From Ignisphaera sp. (lineage in GTDB: Archaea > Thermoproteota > Thermoprotei_A > Sulfolobales > Ignisphaeraceae): 39,717 bases of DNA. Of this stretch, positions 8,386 through 16,627 are shown piece by piece. A program made the position numbers and the translations under genes. Positions within the stretch are counted from its first letter, which is position 1; each line of letters begins with the position of its first letter. The notes under the pieces were generated by a model. The model was not told the origin of the DNA. It saw nothing but the letters and a program-made list of their open reading frames with translations, and did not search any database. The stretch lies in contig JANXEL010000030.1 in NCBI GenBank assembly GCA_025058535.1, forward strand, positions 1-39,717, written 5' to 3'.

Positions 8386-9420
8386 GTGAATAGAGGTATA
8401 AGATTTTCCACTATTGCTATAGATGGTCTAGACTCCGTTTTTTACTGTTGGTGTAGAGTAAAGAGTTCAGTAGAAGGTATAGAAGAGTTCTTCAAACCCT
8501 GCAGACCACAGGACTTCTGGCTTTTTACTAACGAGGAAAAGAAATATACCATGTTTATATCAAGGTACATCAAGCCTGCTGGATACATCACCGTATCCTT
8601 GAGATCCAGGGAGCTGTTCAGATGGGGTGTTTTTGAAATTAGGAGCAAGCTTCCAAAAATTGCTGGTGGTCCCATGCTATGGTTTGGCTTTGAGCTTGAT
8701 GATCTTTTTGGTGGTGGCGTTGTCCACTTTATGTGGAATTGTGATAGAGGAGTTCTAGCTGCTTTTGCCGGCGGCTTTAGTTCGAGGGTAGAGATGGATT
8801 TGACTAGATATCTACCTAGTGATGCATCTATAGATCCTCATCTCTATAGGATTATTCATAGAAGGGGTTTAGCACTATGGTACATAGACGACAGGCTTAG
8901 AGCCATGGCAATACTGGGCTGCGGAACATATCGGGACTCATCAATACTGTATGACAAAAAACCCTACACCATAGGTTTTACAAGAGATGCACCATCAGCA
9001 GCCCTGCCAATACTTCTGGATATAGATGGGGGTGATACCGATAAAGCATTTGAGTGGCCCGATCTCCACCCATGGGATCTGAGAGTTTCAGAAGGAGATT
9101 CTAATACATCAATATACCTGGATCTATTCATAGAGGATAGCAATAATACCCTGAGAAATTACAGTACAGAAGGTGAAATAGTCTCTGCACCCTTTCCTGG
9201 AACGTTAGATTGGAAGGAAATTCTATTTGCAGTGGACGGTAGAGGTTTACTTACAATTGAGAGTTTTACAAATGGTCAATGGTTTGAATATAGAACAGTT
9301 GAAATCAGTGAAAAGAGACTATACAGCATTCCTATACAGGATAAAAGCTTTATGAATAGAATAGTGTTCAAATCAAATATTCCAGCTAGAATAATAGAAG
9401 CCCAAGCGGTGTTGCGGTGA
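8386..9420 (+). CDS. Concanavalin A-like beta-sandwich protein, GH16-like fold, function unknown
   Basis: 344 residues, no signal peptide or membrane segment. Residues 67-90 (GYITVSLRS...FRWGVFEIRSKLP) followed by GGPMLWFGFEL match the strand pattern of GH16 glucanases and ConA-like lectins, where the sheet reads 'YGxFExRxKxP...GxWPAFW'. The ExDxxE catalytic motif expected about 20-30 residues later is not seen; the matching stretch reads GGVVHFMWNCD. It may bind carbohydrate without cleaving it, or use other residues. A second, less recognisable domain covers about 230-344. The start is GTG with GAGGTGGAGAGG upstream. It faces the GH172 gene tail to tail and probably belongs with the sugar genes around it. 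Fold is moderately sure, function is not. Confidence 0.65.
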   Translation: MNRGIRFSTIAIDGLDSVFYCWCRVKSSVEGIEEFFKPCRPQDFWLFTNEEKKYTMFISRYIKPAGYITVSLRSRELFRWGVFEIRSKLPKIAGGPMLWFGFELDDLFGGGVVHFMWNCDRGVLAAFAGGFSSRVEMDLTRYLPSDASIDPHLYRIIHRRGLALWYIDDRLRAMAILGCGTYRDSSILYDKKPYTIGFTRDAPSAALPILLDIDGGDTDKAFEWPDLHPWDLRVSEGDSNTSIYLDLFIEDSNNTLRNYSTEGEIVSAPFPGTLDWKEILFAVDGRGLLTIESFTNGQWFEYRTVEISEKRLYSIPIQDKSFMNRIVFKSNIPARIIEAQAVLR

Positions 9421-9481
9421 CAGTAATAATGCGAACTAGTCTTTTAAGAACCTAGGAAAAACCATTATAGATAGATAGTTG

Positions 9482-9501
9482 CACTCAATTTTTGTTGAGT
9501 G
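9482..9501. terminator. Hairpin with T-rich loop between convergent genes
   Basis: CACTCAA (9482-9488) and TTGAGTG (9495-9501) form a perfect 7-base-pair stem around a TTTTTG loop. It lies between the stops of two converging genes, where a transcription end is expected. Archaeal termination depends mainly on U-tracts, so the T5 run in the loop could serve the plus-strand transcript. Confidence 0.35.
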
Positions 9502-9520
9502 ATGAAATCAGGCAAAAATA

Positions 9521-10504
9521 TTATAGGTTCTGAGGGTCTACATTTGTAAATTCGTAGTGCGGCTCCAACTGATACCAGTAAGCAACACTACTATAATCTG
9601 CTGAGACCTCATCCCATTCTCCATGATGTATTCTCACACTGAGCTCCCTTTCAAATGGTATGGGATCTGCAATGTGAAATCTGTAGGCAACTATTCTGAA
9701 GTTCTCTGAATCCTTTATTAGAAGTCCATGAAAAGGAGCATTGAACGTGCCCTTTATAAAGTACCATCCACTTAAGAAGTAGTCCTCAGTACCTGTTGAT
9801 CCATATGCAAGCTCACCATCCGCTACTATTTCCATGTTTCCTTCTAGGAAACCGAGGCCTCCAAACACTCTATGTTTTTCATGCCCTTCTATAGCAAGTA
9901 GTGTACCTACATAGTGGCCTCTACCCTTAGCTACAAGTATTGTGTATGGCTCATTCAACCTTACACGCTCCTCTCTGCGCCAGATTGCATGAAATCTTGC
10001 CATACCCTCTATATCTTCTCCGGATACGTAGCCAATCATATAGTACAGAAGATCAACATCCGTATCGCTCGTATTGATTAGTTTGATTAATGCTCTATTG
10101 AATGGCATTGGGAAGTAAGTATAGTAGCCACCACTTGTGCAGCCTATCGGAAGAGACCAGAAGTGTATATACCTACCTAGACCTATTGGCACATTCTGGC
10201 CGAGATCTATGTATTCTCCCATGCCGCCTGCAGAACCAAAGAAGTCTCCCACAGGTGCTTCAACACTGGGAATTGTTTCACCATCCCAATACACTCTAAG
10301 TATAGTTCTTCTCAAAATATTCTTATCGCGTGAACCCATTGTCATCCAAAGACTTACAATTATTCCAGGACCTTCAATTTCAGCTAGTGTATGCTCACCT
10401 TTTGCCGGAACAGTGTAGAAATCCTGGTGCTTTTCACCAGCTTTGTGAGTGCTAGATATGTATCTCATTCTACCTCTTTTCAATTTGGGAAGATCTAAAA
10501 ACAT
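9521..10504 (-). CDS. GH172 (DUF2961) family glycoside hydrolase-like protein
   Basis: 327 residues covering the DUF2961 domain, now classed as glycoside hydrolase family 172. Known members act on furanosides (alpha-D-fructofuranoside/difructose anhydride and D-arabinofuranoside linkages) and have a double jelly-roll fold. Visible motifs are GPGIIVSLW near 45, VGDFFG at 85-90, YYTYFPMPF near 127, FLEGNMEIVADGE at 219-231 and GSTGTEDYF at 235-243. Glu221 or Glu225 with Glu240 are the obvious candidates for the catalytic pair, by analogy with characterised members. No signal peptide is seen, so the substrate would be an imported or cellular furanoside. It reads convergently with the beta-sandwich gene and follows the PHP gene on the same strand by 64 bases. 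The family is confident, the substrate unknown. Confidence 0.85.
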   Translation of the reverse strand: MFLDLPKLKRGRMRYISSTHKAGEKHQDFYTVPAKGEHTLAEIEGPGIIVSLWMTMGSRDKNILRRTILRVYWDGETIPSVEAPVGDFFGSAGGMGEYIDLGQNVPIGLGRYIHFWSLPIGCTSGGYYTYFPMPFNRALIKLINTSDTDVDLLYYMIGYVSGEDIEGMARFHAIWRREERVRLNEPYTILVAKGRGHYVGTLLAIEGHEKHRVFGGLGFLEGNMEIVADGELAYGSTGTEDYFLSGWYFIKGTFNAPFHGLLIKDSENFRIVAYRFHIADPIPFERELSVRIHHGEWDEVSADYSSVAYWYQLEPHYEFTNVDPQNL

Positions 10505-10568
10505 GTAACTTAACCGTGAAAACTGTATGTGGTGAGAAGTAAATATAAGGATGGTGGTTCGTAAAGGT

Positions 10569-12050
10569 CTACGGCATGTAGATTGGGTTGCTCAAAGCCA
10601 AGAGCTCTACAACCGCACTATGCTCTAGTGAGTGTGGGTCTGTATACCGACCTATTTCCACCCTAACAAATTTGGTATCATCATCCACGGTCAACCTATC
10701 CGTAAATTTAAATGATCTTGTCCTAATACTGTATAACTTGGCAATCTCTTTAGCGGTGATGATCCTAAGCATAACCTCACCCATATACCTATCTATGATA
10801 TCTTTATCTACCTCTACATCTACCAAAACCTTAAGCTCCTTATTCACATTATCTATTCTATCTCCAATATTGCATAATTTATTGCCGCTGTATATCGCCA
10901 TATCTATTCTCCAAGTATTTGGAGTTTTGGATAGAAATACCCTTCCTCTTCTAATACTATCTAGTACATCCTCTACCGTCGGTCTATCTACAAATACCCA
11001 CGTAGTAGGAGTAGCTAGCTCAACGTCGCTTCCACCATGATAATCGCTCCCACCAACGATGGGCATAACTAGTCCCTCTGTGAGTAGCTTATGCCACCAA
11101 CTAACTGCGTGTGCATTCCACGTTACGGGAGTGGGGCCATTCCATACCTCAATTAAATCGAAACCCCTTAGCTCTTTGTACTTGAAGTCGCATCCAATAC
11201 AATTGGCATCAAAATTGAATGGATGATTTAGTGAGGCTAGAAGACCTTCCCTATGGATTTCATCAATAAGATTTCTAAAATCATCTAAGTTCCTCCTTCT
11301 AAAGTCAAACCATTTTGCGCCCCATGTATTTATATGCCCATAGTATGTCGTGATTTCGATTCCCGGTATTACCAGTATATCAGGACACTCAGCTAATTTA
11401 ATTTCAGATATTTGGCTTAGAGTATTGTGATCTGTTATAGCTATATAATCGAGATCCAGCTTTATAGCCTTAGAAATTAAGCTGCATACATCATCCCTAC
11501 CATCACTATGAACAGTATGCACGTGCAGATCGCCCTTAATCCACCCACTACTCAATCCACGTTCTTTCTTTTCCATGCAGCTACATTTCTTTTCACTCAA
11601 ATTAGTGATACGATGTTTAGACATCTTAATAACGATCCTGTACTTACATCCACACTCTACAATTCTAGCAAGACCAAGCACTACGGACCAGGTACCTGGA
11701 TACACCTCTCCAGCTACATAACCTGGTATTGCATGCAAATTATCTATATAGAGTTTTGTTTTTGATGACCCGCTCCAACCTCTAAACGCATTTTTTGAAT
11801 CAATCAAACCAATATCTATGATGCAGCCCCGCTCTCGATCAAAATCATACTCAATTTCTATAGAGGTGTATCCATTAGGTAGAGTAAATTGTATATACCT
11901 GTAATCAGAAATCTCTTTATCTCTGGGGTATAGAATACCGTTGAACTCTTTTATGATAGATTCTCCCAAGTGCGCCACCAGATACACGAGATGTTTATCG
12001 GATGTTGCACTGCACTGAGATAAAAACTTTCCTGCGTTCACGGCTTTCAA
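10569..12050 (-). CDS. PHP-domain phosphoesterase of the CehA/McbA type
   Basis: A 493-residue, three-part protein. Residues about 40-145 form a beta domain with the FRGWSGSSK and IPGYVAGEVYPGTW patterns that commonly precede CehA-type PHP domains. The PHP metal-binding core covers about 170-380: DLHVHT at 174-179, ITDHN at 205-209, GIEITTYYGH at 230-239, NHPF at 275-278 and GGSDYHG at 333-339. These supply the histidines and aspartates of a trinuclear metal site. A C-terminal beta region follows. Such enzymes hydrolyse phosphomono- or phosphodiesters; its place between a GH172 and sugar-metabolism genes suggests a sugar- or glycerol-phosphate ester. A short insert near 154-163 has two cysteines (CSC). 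The start is TTG at 12050, GTG at 12041 being the alternative; neither has a good ribosome-binding site. Confidence 0.85.
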   Translation of the reverse strand: MKAVNAGKFLSQCSATSDKHLVYLVAHLGESIIKEFNGILYPRDKEISDYRYIQFTLPNGYTSIEIEYDFDRERGCIIDIGLIDSKNAFRGWSGSSKTKLYIDNLHAIPGYVAGEVYPGTWSVVLGLARIVECGCKYRIVIKMSKHRITNLSEKKCSCMEKKERGLSSGWIKGDLHVHTVHSDGRDDVCSLISKAIKLDLDYIAITDHNTLSQISEIKLAECPDILVIPGIEITTYYGHINTWGAKWFDFRRRNLDDFRNLIDEIHREGLLASLNHPFNFDANCIGCDFKYKELRGFDLIEVWNGPTPVTWNAHAVSWWHKLLTEGLVMPIVGGSDYHGGSDVELATPTTWVFVDRPTVEDVLDSIRRGRVFLSKTPNTWRIDMAIYSGNKLCNIGDRIDNVNKELKVLVDVEVDKDIIDRYMGEVMLRIITAKEIAKLYSIRTRSFKFTDRLTVDDDTKFVRVEIGRYTDPHSLEHSAVVELLALSNPIYMP

Positions 12051-12106
12051 GTTCTTCTACTAAATTCACTCTATTTCAGAACCCGCAAGGCCACAGTGAT
12101 TATACT

Positions 12107-12118
12107 TTAAATATTTCT
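12107..12118 (+). promoter_or_regulatory. TATA box for the sugar isomerase gene
   Basis: ACTTTAAATATT ahead of the 12153 gene is a clear archaeal TATA element. Initiation 26-28 bases from its centre falls near 12140, leaving a leader of about a dozen bases that contains the GGTG motif at 12143-12146. The divergent PHP gene starts 57 bases the other way. Confidence 0.5.
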
Positions 12119-12152
12119 TCAGCTGATAGTCGATACCTGTGGGGTGTTGGAA

Positions 12153-12950
12153 GTGGTACTTCGGATAGCACTACAGCTGTACTCTCTAAGGCATGAACTC
12201 CAGGAGTCTTTCGAACGCGTACTTGAAGATGTATCGAGTATAGGTTTTGAGGGTGTTGAGTTTGCTGGTCTCTATGGTAGAGATCCTACTGGGCTGAGAG
12301 AGCTTCTGTACAAAATTGGTTTAGAGGTTGCAGGTGCCCATACTCCAGTTAATACTCTTATTGGACCAGAATTAGAAAAAACTGTAAGGCTGCATATAGC
12401 ACTTGGAAATAGGTACCTTATCATACCAGGTCTTCCTGAGGAGTTGAGAAAGACGAGGAACGACTGGATAAAATTTTCAGAGATATTAGATAGTATTTCT
12501 GGAAGACTCGTACGGCACGGAATGAGGGTGGGGTACCATAATCACAGAATAGAATTTACTGCAATTGAGGGAGAGAAACCTTGGGATATAGTGTTTAGCC
12601 GGACATCTAGAGATGTCATTATGCAGCTTGATGTGGGACACGCGCTTGCTGCACAAATCAATGATAACGAAATTATAGAGATTATTAGGAAGTACAGAGG
12701 AAGGGCTGTGACAGTACATGTTAAGGAGTATTCAAAGAGAAAAGCAGTAGAATTGAAAAGTGTTGAGAAGGGTTATGAGGTAGTTATCGGAGAGGGGGAA
12801 ACTAGGTGGGCTGATATACTGAAGGCATTAAGGGACTACGGTGGAACTGAGTGGATTATAATTGAACAAGAAGTCTATCCGTACAAGCCACCTATAGAGT
12901 CTATAAAGAGATCCTTTGTATTTATAAGTGAATTGCTCAAAACACTGTAA
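12153..12950 (+). CDS. Sugar phosphate isomerase/epimerase, IolE/xylose-isomerase-like TIM barrel
   Basis: A 265-residue AP-endonuclease-2-type TIM barrel. N-terminal IALQLYSLR, then GFEGVEFAG, AHTPV, GYHNHRIEF, QLDVGHA, VHVKEY and a C-terminal IIIEQE give the usual strand ends and metal ligands (Asp of LDVGHA, His of VHVKEY, Glu of IEQE). Members isomerise or epimerise keto-sugars and inositol derivatives, or dehydrate 2-keto-myo-inositol. I prefer GTG 12153, which has GGTG at 12143-12146 with a 6-base spacer and places the family's first strand four residues from the start; an upstream GTG at 12144 is possible. It is likely one step of the route formed with the aldolase and dehydrogenase genes downstream. 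The exact substrate cannot be told. Confidence 0.85.
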   Translation: MVLRIALQLYSLRHELQESFERVLEDVSSIGFEGVEFAGLYGRDPTGLRELLYKIGLEVAGAHTPVNTLIGPELEKTVRLHIALGNRYLIIPGLPEELRKTRNDWIKFSEILDSISGRLVRHGMRVGYHNHRIEFTAIEGEKPWDIVFSRTSRDVIMQLDVGHALAAQINDNEIIEIIRKYRGRAVTVHVKEYSKRKAVELKSVEKGYEVVIGEGETRWADILKALRDYGGTEWIIIEQEVYPYKPPIESIKRSFVFISELLKTL

Positions 12951-13368
12951 ATTAAGAGCAAGACTCACTCCAATAAATGAGCCATCACACTGCTGCTCAG
13001 AGATTAAGAGAGGGTTATTGCAAACCCTTGGGAAATTTATAGCCTTGGAGGCAAAACGCGCACGGTATCTACCAAAACCATCTACATTGCCATCTAAACC
13101 ATGGGCTACGAATAAAAGGTTTAGCAACTATGAGAGCGCTATGCTTAAATCCTCATGAAAGATTTTCCAGAAACAATTAATCAACTCAATGTCAAGCAAT
13201 TGCATCTTCCTACAGAGAAATTTGCGCTAAGACAGCTTCCTCCATATTTAATGGAGTGGTGTCACAGTCTCGCTTTTTAACAAGCAAGCCTCTTACTGTT
13301 AAGATTCAACGGCTCAGTTAATAATTAATAAAAAAATTTTAATTTTGCCTGGAATAAACTTTCTGGCG
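12951..13368. other. Gene-poor interval with hairpins and a TATA-like tract
   Basis: No gene is supported here. Two perfect short stems are visible: AGGGTT/AACCCT near 13010-13028 and CTCCAT/ATGGAG around an ATTTA loop near 13241-13258. AT-rich sequence at about 13321-13344 can act as promoter for the aldolase gene. Open frames on both strands at about 12930-13150 match no family I recognise and overlap the end of the isomerase gene, so I do not call them. Confidence 0.5.
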
Positions 13369-14286
13369 ATGCCTTATATGAGGTTTAAAGTTGAAGGTAT
13401 ACTCACAGCACTGCTAACACCATTAACAAGAGATGGTGATCTATGTGTAGAGTGCCTTGAATCATTGATAAAGTTTCAGATAGGTAAGGGCATTAGTGCG
13501 CTATTTCTAACAGGTACATATGGGGAGGGTGTTATATTATCCAGTACTGTCAAGCAGAAGATCTACAAGTACGCTCTCGAATTTTCATCCAGCAAACTCA
13601 CTCTCCTCCCACATGTTGGTGGAGCCGATCTAGAATCTATAACCTCTGTAGCTAAATTTGCTAGCGATCTTGGCTACAGTGTGGTTAGCGTCGTTGGACC
13701 TATATACCATAAACCTACTAAGAGAGGTTTGGCAGAATTCTTTAGCCACATATCATCAAAGGCCGACGTAGATATTGTTATTTACAATAATAGAGGTAGG
13801 CAGGGCTATAACATATCGCCAGACGATTTTGATTATATATCTAGGGAGGTGCCAGCCGTTGTAGGTATAAAGGATACCAGCTATGATATTGAACAGATGA
13901 TTGAATATGTTAAAAGGTTTGGAGCAAAATACTTCATAGGAGGGGCTGGCGATAACCTTCTCTATGTTACTTTCGCAATAGGTATGCCTGCACATATATG
14001 TGGAATGTCAAATGCGTTTCCAGAAATTGCTATAGAGTTGTATAGGGCTGTGAAAAATGGAGATCATAATGCTGCTCTAGATCTTCAGTACAAGATTACT
14101 AGGATTAGAAAGGTGTTAGCTAAATTTAATCTGGAGACTCAGGAGCTACTAAGGGAGGTGCTGAAATTTAGAGGTCTGAACCCAGGATACCCACCTATCC
14201 AAATGCGTGAAGGTTTGGAGGCTAGGCAAACTGAAGAACTTAGAAGATCTCTCGAACAAATTGTCGGGGAGTACTTGGTAAGGTGA
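13369..14286 (+). CDS. Dihydrodipicolinate synthase/N-acetylneuraminate lyase family aldolase or dehydratase
   Basis: A class I aldolase-fold TIM barrel of about 305 residues. The Schiff-base lysine is in GIKDTS at residue 168, and the proton-relay tyrosine is in YNNRGR at 139; the GTTGE phosphate/carboxylate motif appears as GTYGEG. The usual YNxP after the tyrosine is replaced by YNNRG, somewhat closer to keto-deoxy-sugar-acid dehydratases than to true DapA. No lysine-pathway genes lie nearby, so a role with a 2-keto-3-deoxy sugar acid is more likely than lysine synthesis. An AT-rich promoter centred near 13340 would start transcripts close to 13367, suggesting a leaderless ATG at 13369; ATG 13378 is also possible. 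It is followed after 6 bases by the hydroxyacid dehydrogenase gene. Confidence 0.83.
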   Translation: MPYMRFKVEGILTALLTPLTRDGDLCVECLESLIKFQIGKGISALFLTGTYGEGVILSSTVKQKIYKYALEFSSSKLTLLPHVGGADLESITSVAKFASDLGYSVVSVVGPIYHKPTKRGLAEFFSHISSKADVDIVIYNNRGRQGYNISPDDFDYISREVPAVVGIKDTSYDIEQMIEYVKRFGAKYFIGGAGDNLLYVTFAIGMPAHICGMSNAFPEIAIELYRAVKNGDHNAALDLQYKITRIRKVLAKFNLETQELLREVLKFRGLNPGYPPIQMREGLEARQTEELRRSLEQIVGEYLVR

Positions 14287-14292
14287 CCATTG

Positions 14293-15300
14293 GTGGTTAT
14301 AAAAATAGCTATAGTCAACTCTAAATCGTTTGGAGCTTACACCAATGCCGTAGACAGGCTGAGGAGAGTGGGCGAGATTATAAGAATTGATGTCCCTAGG
14401 GATATATCTGGCACAGAGCTAGCTGAAAAACTTAAAGGTGTACATTTCATTGTGGCCAGCGTCACTCCATTCTATACAAGAGAATTTTTTGAAAATAACA
14501 AGGATGTTGTAATGATCGTAAGACATGGTATAGGCTATGACAATATAGATGTTAAGGCTGCTGAAGAACACGGAGTTATAGTTGCAAGAGTTCCCGGGTG
14601 GAGGGAAAGAGAAGCCGTGGCCGAACTTACAATAGCACTAATGCTTGCTGCTATTAGAAGGGTTGTAGAGTCCTCCAACAGCGTAAGAGCTGGTAAATGG
14701 CATGAAAGGGCAAAGTACGTAGGCAAAGAGCTGCCGAGTCTCACCATAGGTGTTGTGGGGTTCGGCAATATCGGATCTAGAGTCGCTGCAATTCTTATAA
14801 ACGGTTTTAATTCTAAGGTTATCGTGTATGATCCGTATGTACCTAGAGCGTATGTAGAGAGGCTTGGATGCGTATATGCAGAGAGCGTCGATGAGCTGCT
14901 AGCTCAGAGCGACGTAATAACACTTCATGCAATTTTGACAGATGAAACTAGACACATGATTAATAGAGAGGCATTTGAGAAGATGAAAGATGGTGTTATA
15001 ATAGTTAATACAGCTCGAGGAGAACTTATAGATACTCAAGCCCTTATCGAGTACATAGAGAAGGGAAAGATAGCAGCTGCTGCTCTCGATGTTATTGAAG
15101 GTGAGCCTATAGATGAAAAACACCCCCTCCTGAAATACCAAAATGTCATTGTAACCCCTCATATAGGAGCCTATACATACGAATCCCTTGTAGGGATGGA
15201 TGAAGCCGTTGTGGAGGCCATCGATAATTACCTGAATAATAAACCCATTGATGGTATCGTCATAATGCCCAGAGAGAGGAGGGCACTAAGAGTTAATTGA
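14293..15300 (+). CDS. D-isomer-specific 2-hydroxyacid dehydrogenase
   Basis: NAD(P)-dependent reduction of a 2-keto acid to a D-2-hydroxy acid, or the reverse. The 335-residue product shows RHGIGYDNID, the cofactor motif GVVGFGNIG with an acidic residue in VYDPY (NAD preference), NTARGELID carrying the substrate-binding arginine, DVIEGEP with the catalytic glutamate, and PHIGAYTYES with the catalytic histidine. Length and layout resemble phosphoglycerate or glyoxylate/hydroxypyruvate dehydrogenases without the C-terminal ACT domain. The start is GTG 14293, with GGTGA at 14282-14286 and a 6-base spacer; that motif overlaps the stop of the aldolase gene. Translational coupling suggests it works on the aldolase product. 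Its 3' end overlaps the convergent aminotransferase gene by 15 bases. Confidence 0.9.
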   Translation: MVIKIAIVNSKSFGAYTNAVDRLRRVGEIIRIDVPRDISGTELAEKLKGVHFIVASVTPFYTREFFENNKDVVMIVRHGIGYDNIDVKAAEEHGVIVARVPGWREREAVAELTIALMLAAIRRVVESSNSVRAGKWHERAKYVGKELPSLTIGVVGFGNIGSRVAAILINGFNSKVIVYDPYVPRAYVERLGCVYAESVDELLAQSDVITLHAILTDETRHMINREAFEKMKDGVIIVNTARGELIDTQALIEYIEKGKIAAAALDVIEGEPIDEKHPLLKYQNVIVTPHIGAYTYESLVGMDEAVVEAIDNYLNNKPIDGIVIMPRERRALRVN

Positions 15301-16542
15301 GGCTTGCAGTTTTTCCTCCTTTCCTTCAGTCAATTCCACTATAAAACTTTTAAGCCTTTCAATACCTTCAGCAATGGCGCCATCATTTAAGGCAAAGCTT
15401 ATCCTAATAAACTCTGCACCAGCTCTCTCGGGAAACACTGTACCTGGTAGTACGATTACATGCTTTCTCTCAACAAGTTGCTCTACAAATTGCTCTGAGG
15501 ACATACCTATCGACCTTAGTATGCTGCCCATGTAGGGAAAGAGATAGAAGGTCCCCTTGCTAGGCCATACTTCAACTCCCTTAATCTCTCTCAACTTCTC
15601 TATCGCTAGATTCCTTCTCTTTTCAAAGAGTCTTATCATATCTTCAATTGGCTTCCACGATCCCTTTAAAGCTACTATACCCGCCTTCTGCACAAATGAT
15701 GTAGCACATGACCATATGTTTACTGCTAGCCTGGTTATTTTGGATGCTACTTCGCCTCTAGCTACAAGGTAGCCAAGCCTCCAACCGGTCATTGAGAATG
15801 TTTTTGAGAATCCGTTTACATAAAGCAGGTGGTCTCTCCAATCTGCAAAACTTATGAAGGACCTTAGCCTACTTTCATCGTAGAGAAAGTTATCGTAGAT
15901 TTCGTCAGCGAGTATGAGGAGTTTGTTTTCGACGGCAATTCTATAAACCTCATCAATTTGCTTAGAATTGAATAGAGCACCCGTAGGATTGTGAGGATTA
16001 TTTATAACGATCATCTTTGTTCTATTCGTTACAGCCCTCTCTATACCATCGAGATCTAGCTCAAAACCTCTATCCTCACCCAACCACTTGAGTGGAACGT
16101 ATACAGGCTTAGCCCCAAGGAATCTAACTATCTCTGGATATGCTGGAAATGATGGTTCTGGGACAATCACCTCATCACCAGGCTCTATATAGGAGGCAAT
16201 AGCTAAGAAGATGGCCGGTTTAGCCCCGGGAGTCACTATAAGCTCGTCAGCCTTGACGTCCGATCCGTATCGATCATTTAGATATTCTGCTATAGCCGCC
16301 CTTAGCTCCGGTATTCCCGAGGTCTCAGTGTACCCCGTAAAACCACCGTCGAGAGCCCTCTTAGCCTCATCGACAATATGTTGAAAGGTTGGAACGTCTG
16401 GCTGTCCTACTCCAAAATTTATTACCTTAAAGCCGGCCCTGGCTATCTCCCTAGCTCTAGCTATGTATCGAAACCCTGCTTCACCACGAAGTGAGTTGAT
16501 CACACCTTTAAATAACTTCATTGTTGGCGGTTCTATCTCCAT
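15286..16542 (-). CDS. Class I/II pyridoxal-phosphate aminotransferase, aspartate aminotransferase-like
   Basis: Transfers an amino group between an amino acid and a 2-keto acid using PLP. The 418-residue protein has GVGQPDVPTF, GYTETSG, TPGAKPAI, VINNPHNPTG (Asn that contacts PLP), LADEIYDNFLYD (Asp and Tyr for the cofactor) and NGFSKTFSMTGWRLGY with the Schiff-base lysine, plus FPERAGAEFIRISFAL containing the substrate-carboxylate arginine. This matches the archaeal fold type I aspartate/aromatic group; substrate preference cannot be read from it. ATG 16542 is used; a second in-frame ATG at 16521 is possible. It diverges from proC over 85 bases. It is convergent with the hydroxyacid dehydrogenase and overlaps its last 15 bases. 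Confidence 0.92.
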   Translation of the reverse strand: MEIEPPTMKLFKGVINSLRGEAGFRYIARAREIARAGFKVINFGVGQPDVPTFQHIVDEAKRALDGGFTGYTETSGIPELRAAIAEYLNDRYGSDVKADELIVTPGAKPAIFLAIASYIEPGDEVIVPEPSFPAYPEIVRFLGAKPVYVPLKWLGEDRGFELDLDGIERAVTNRTKMIVINNPHNPTGALFNSKQIDEVYRIAVENKLLILADEIYDNFLYDESRLRSFISFADWRDHLLYVNGFSKTFSMTGWRLGYLVARGEVASKITRLAVNIWSCATSFVQKAGIVALKGSWKPIEDMIRLFEKRRNLAIEKLREIKGVEVWPSKGTFYLFPYMGSILRSIGMSSEQFVEQLVERKHVIVLPGTVFPERAGAEFIRISFALNDGAIAEGIERLKSFIVELTEGKEEKLQASINS

Positions 16543-16627
16543 ATATCCGTACCTAGCATAGTAGGTGGGTATTGAGTCGAGAATAAAAGGGTTTCTAGAT
16601 ACGATATTTCAGTTAGGTGAAGATTGT

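Noticed and set aside
12828-13158. Open frames on both strands in the gap after the isomerase gene
   Set aside because: They overlap the real gene, match no family I know, lack ribosome-binding sites and oppose each other over the same bases.
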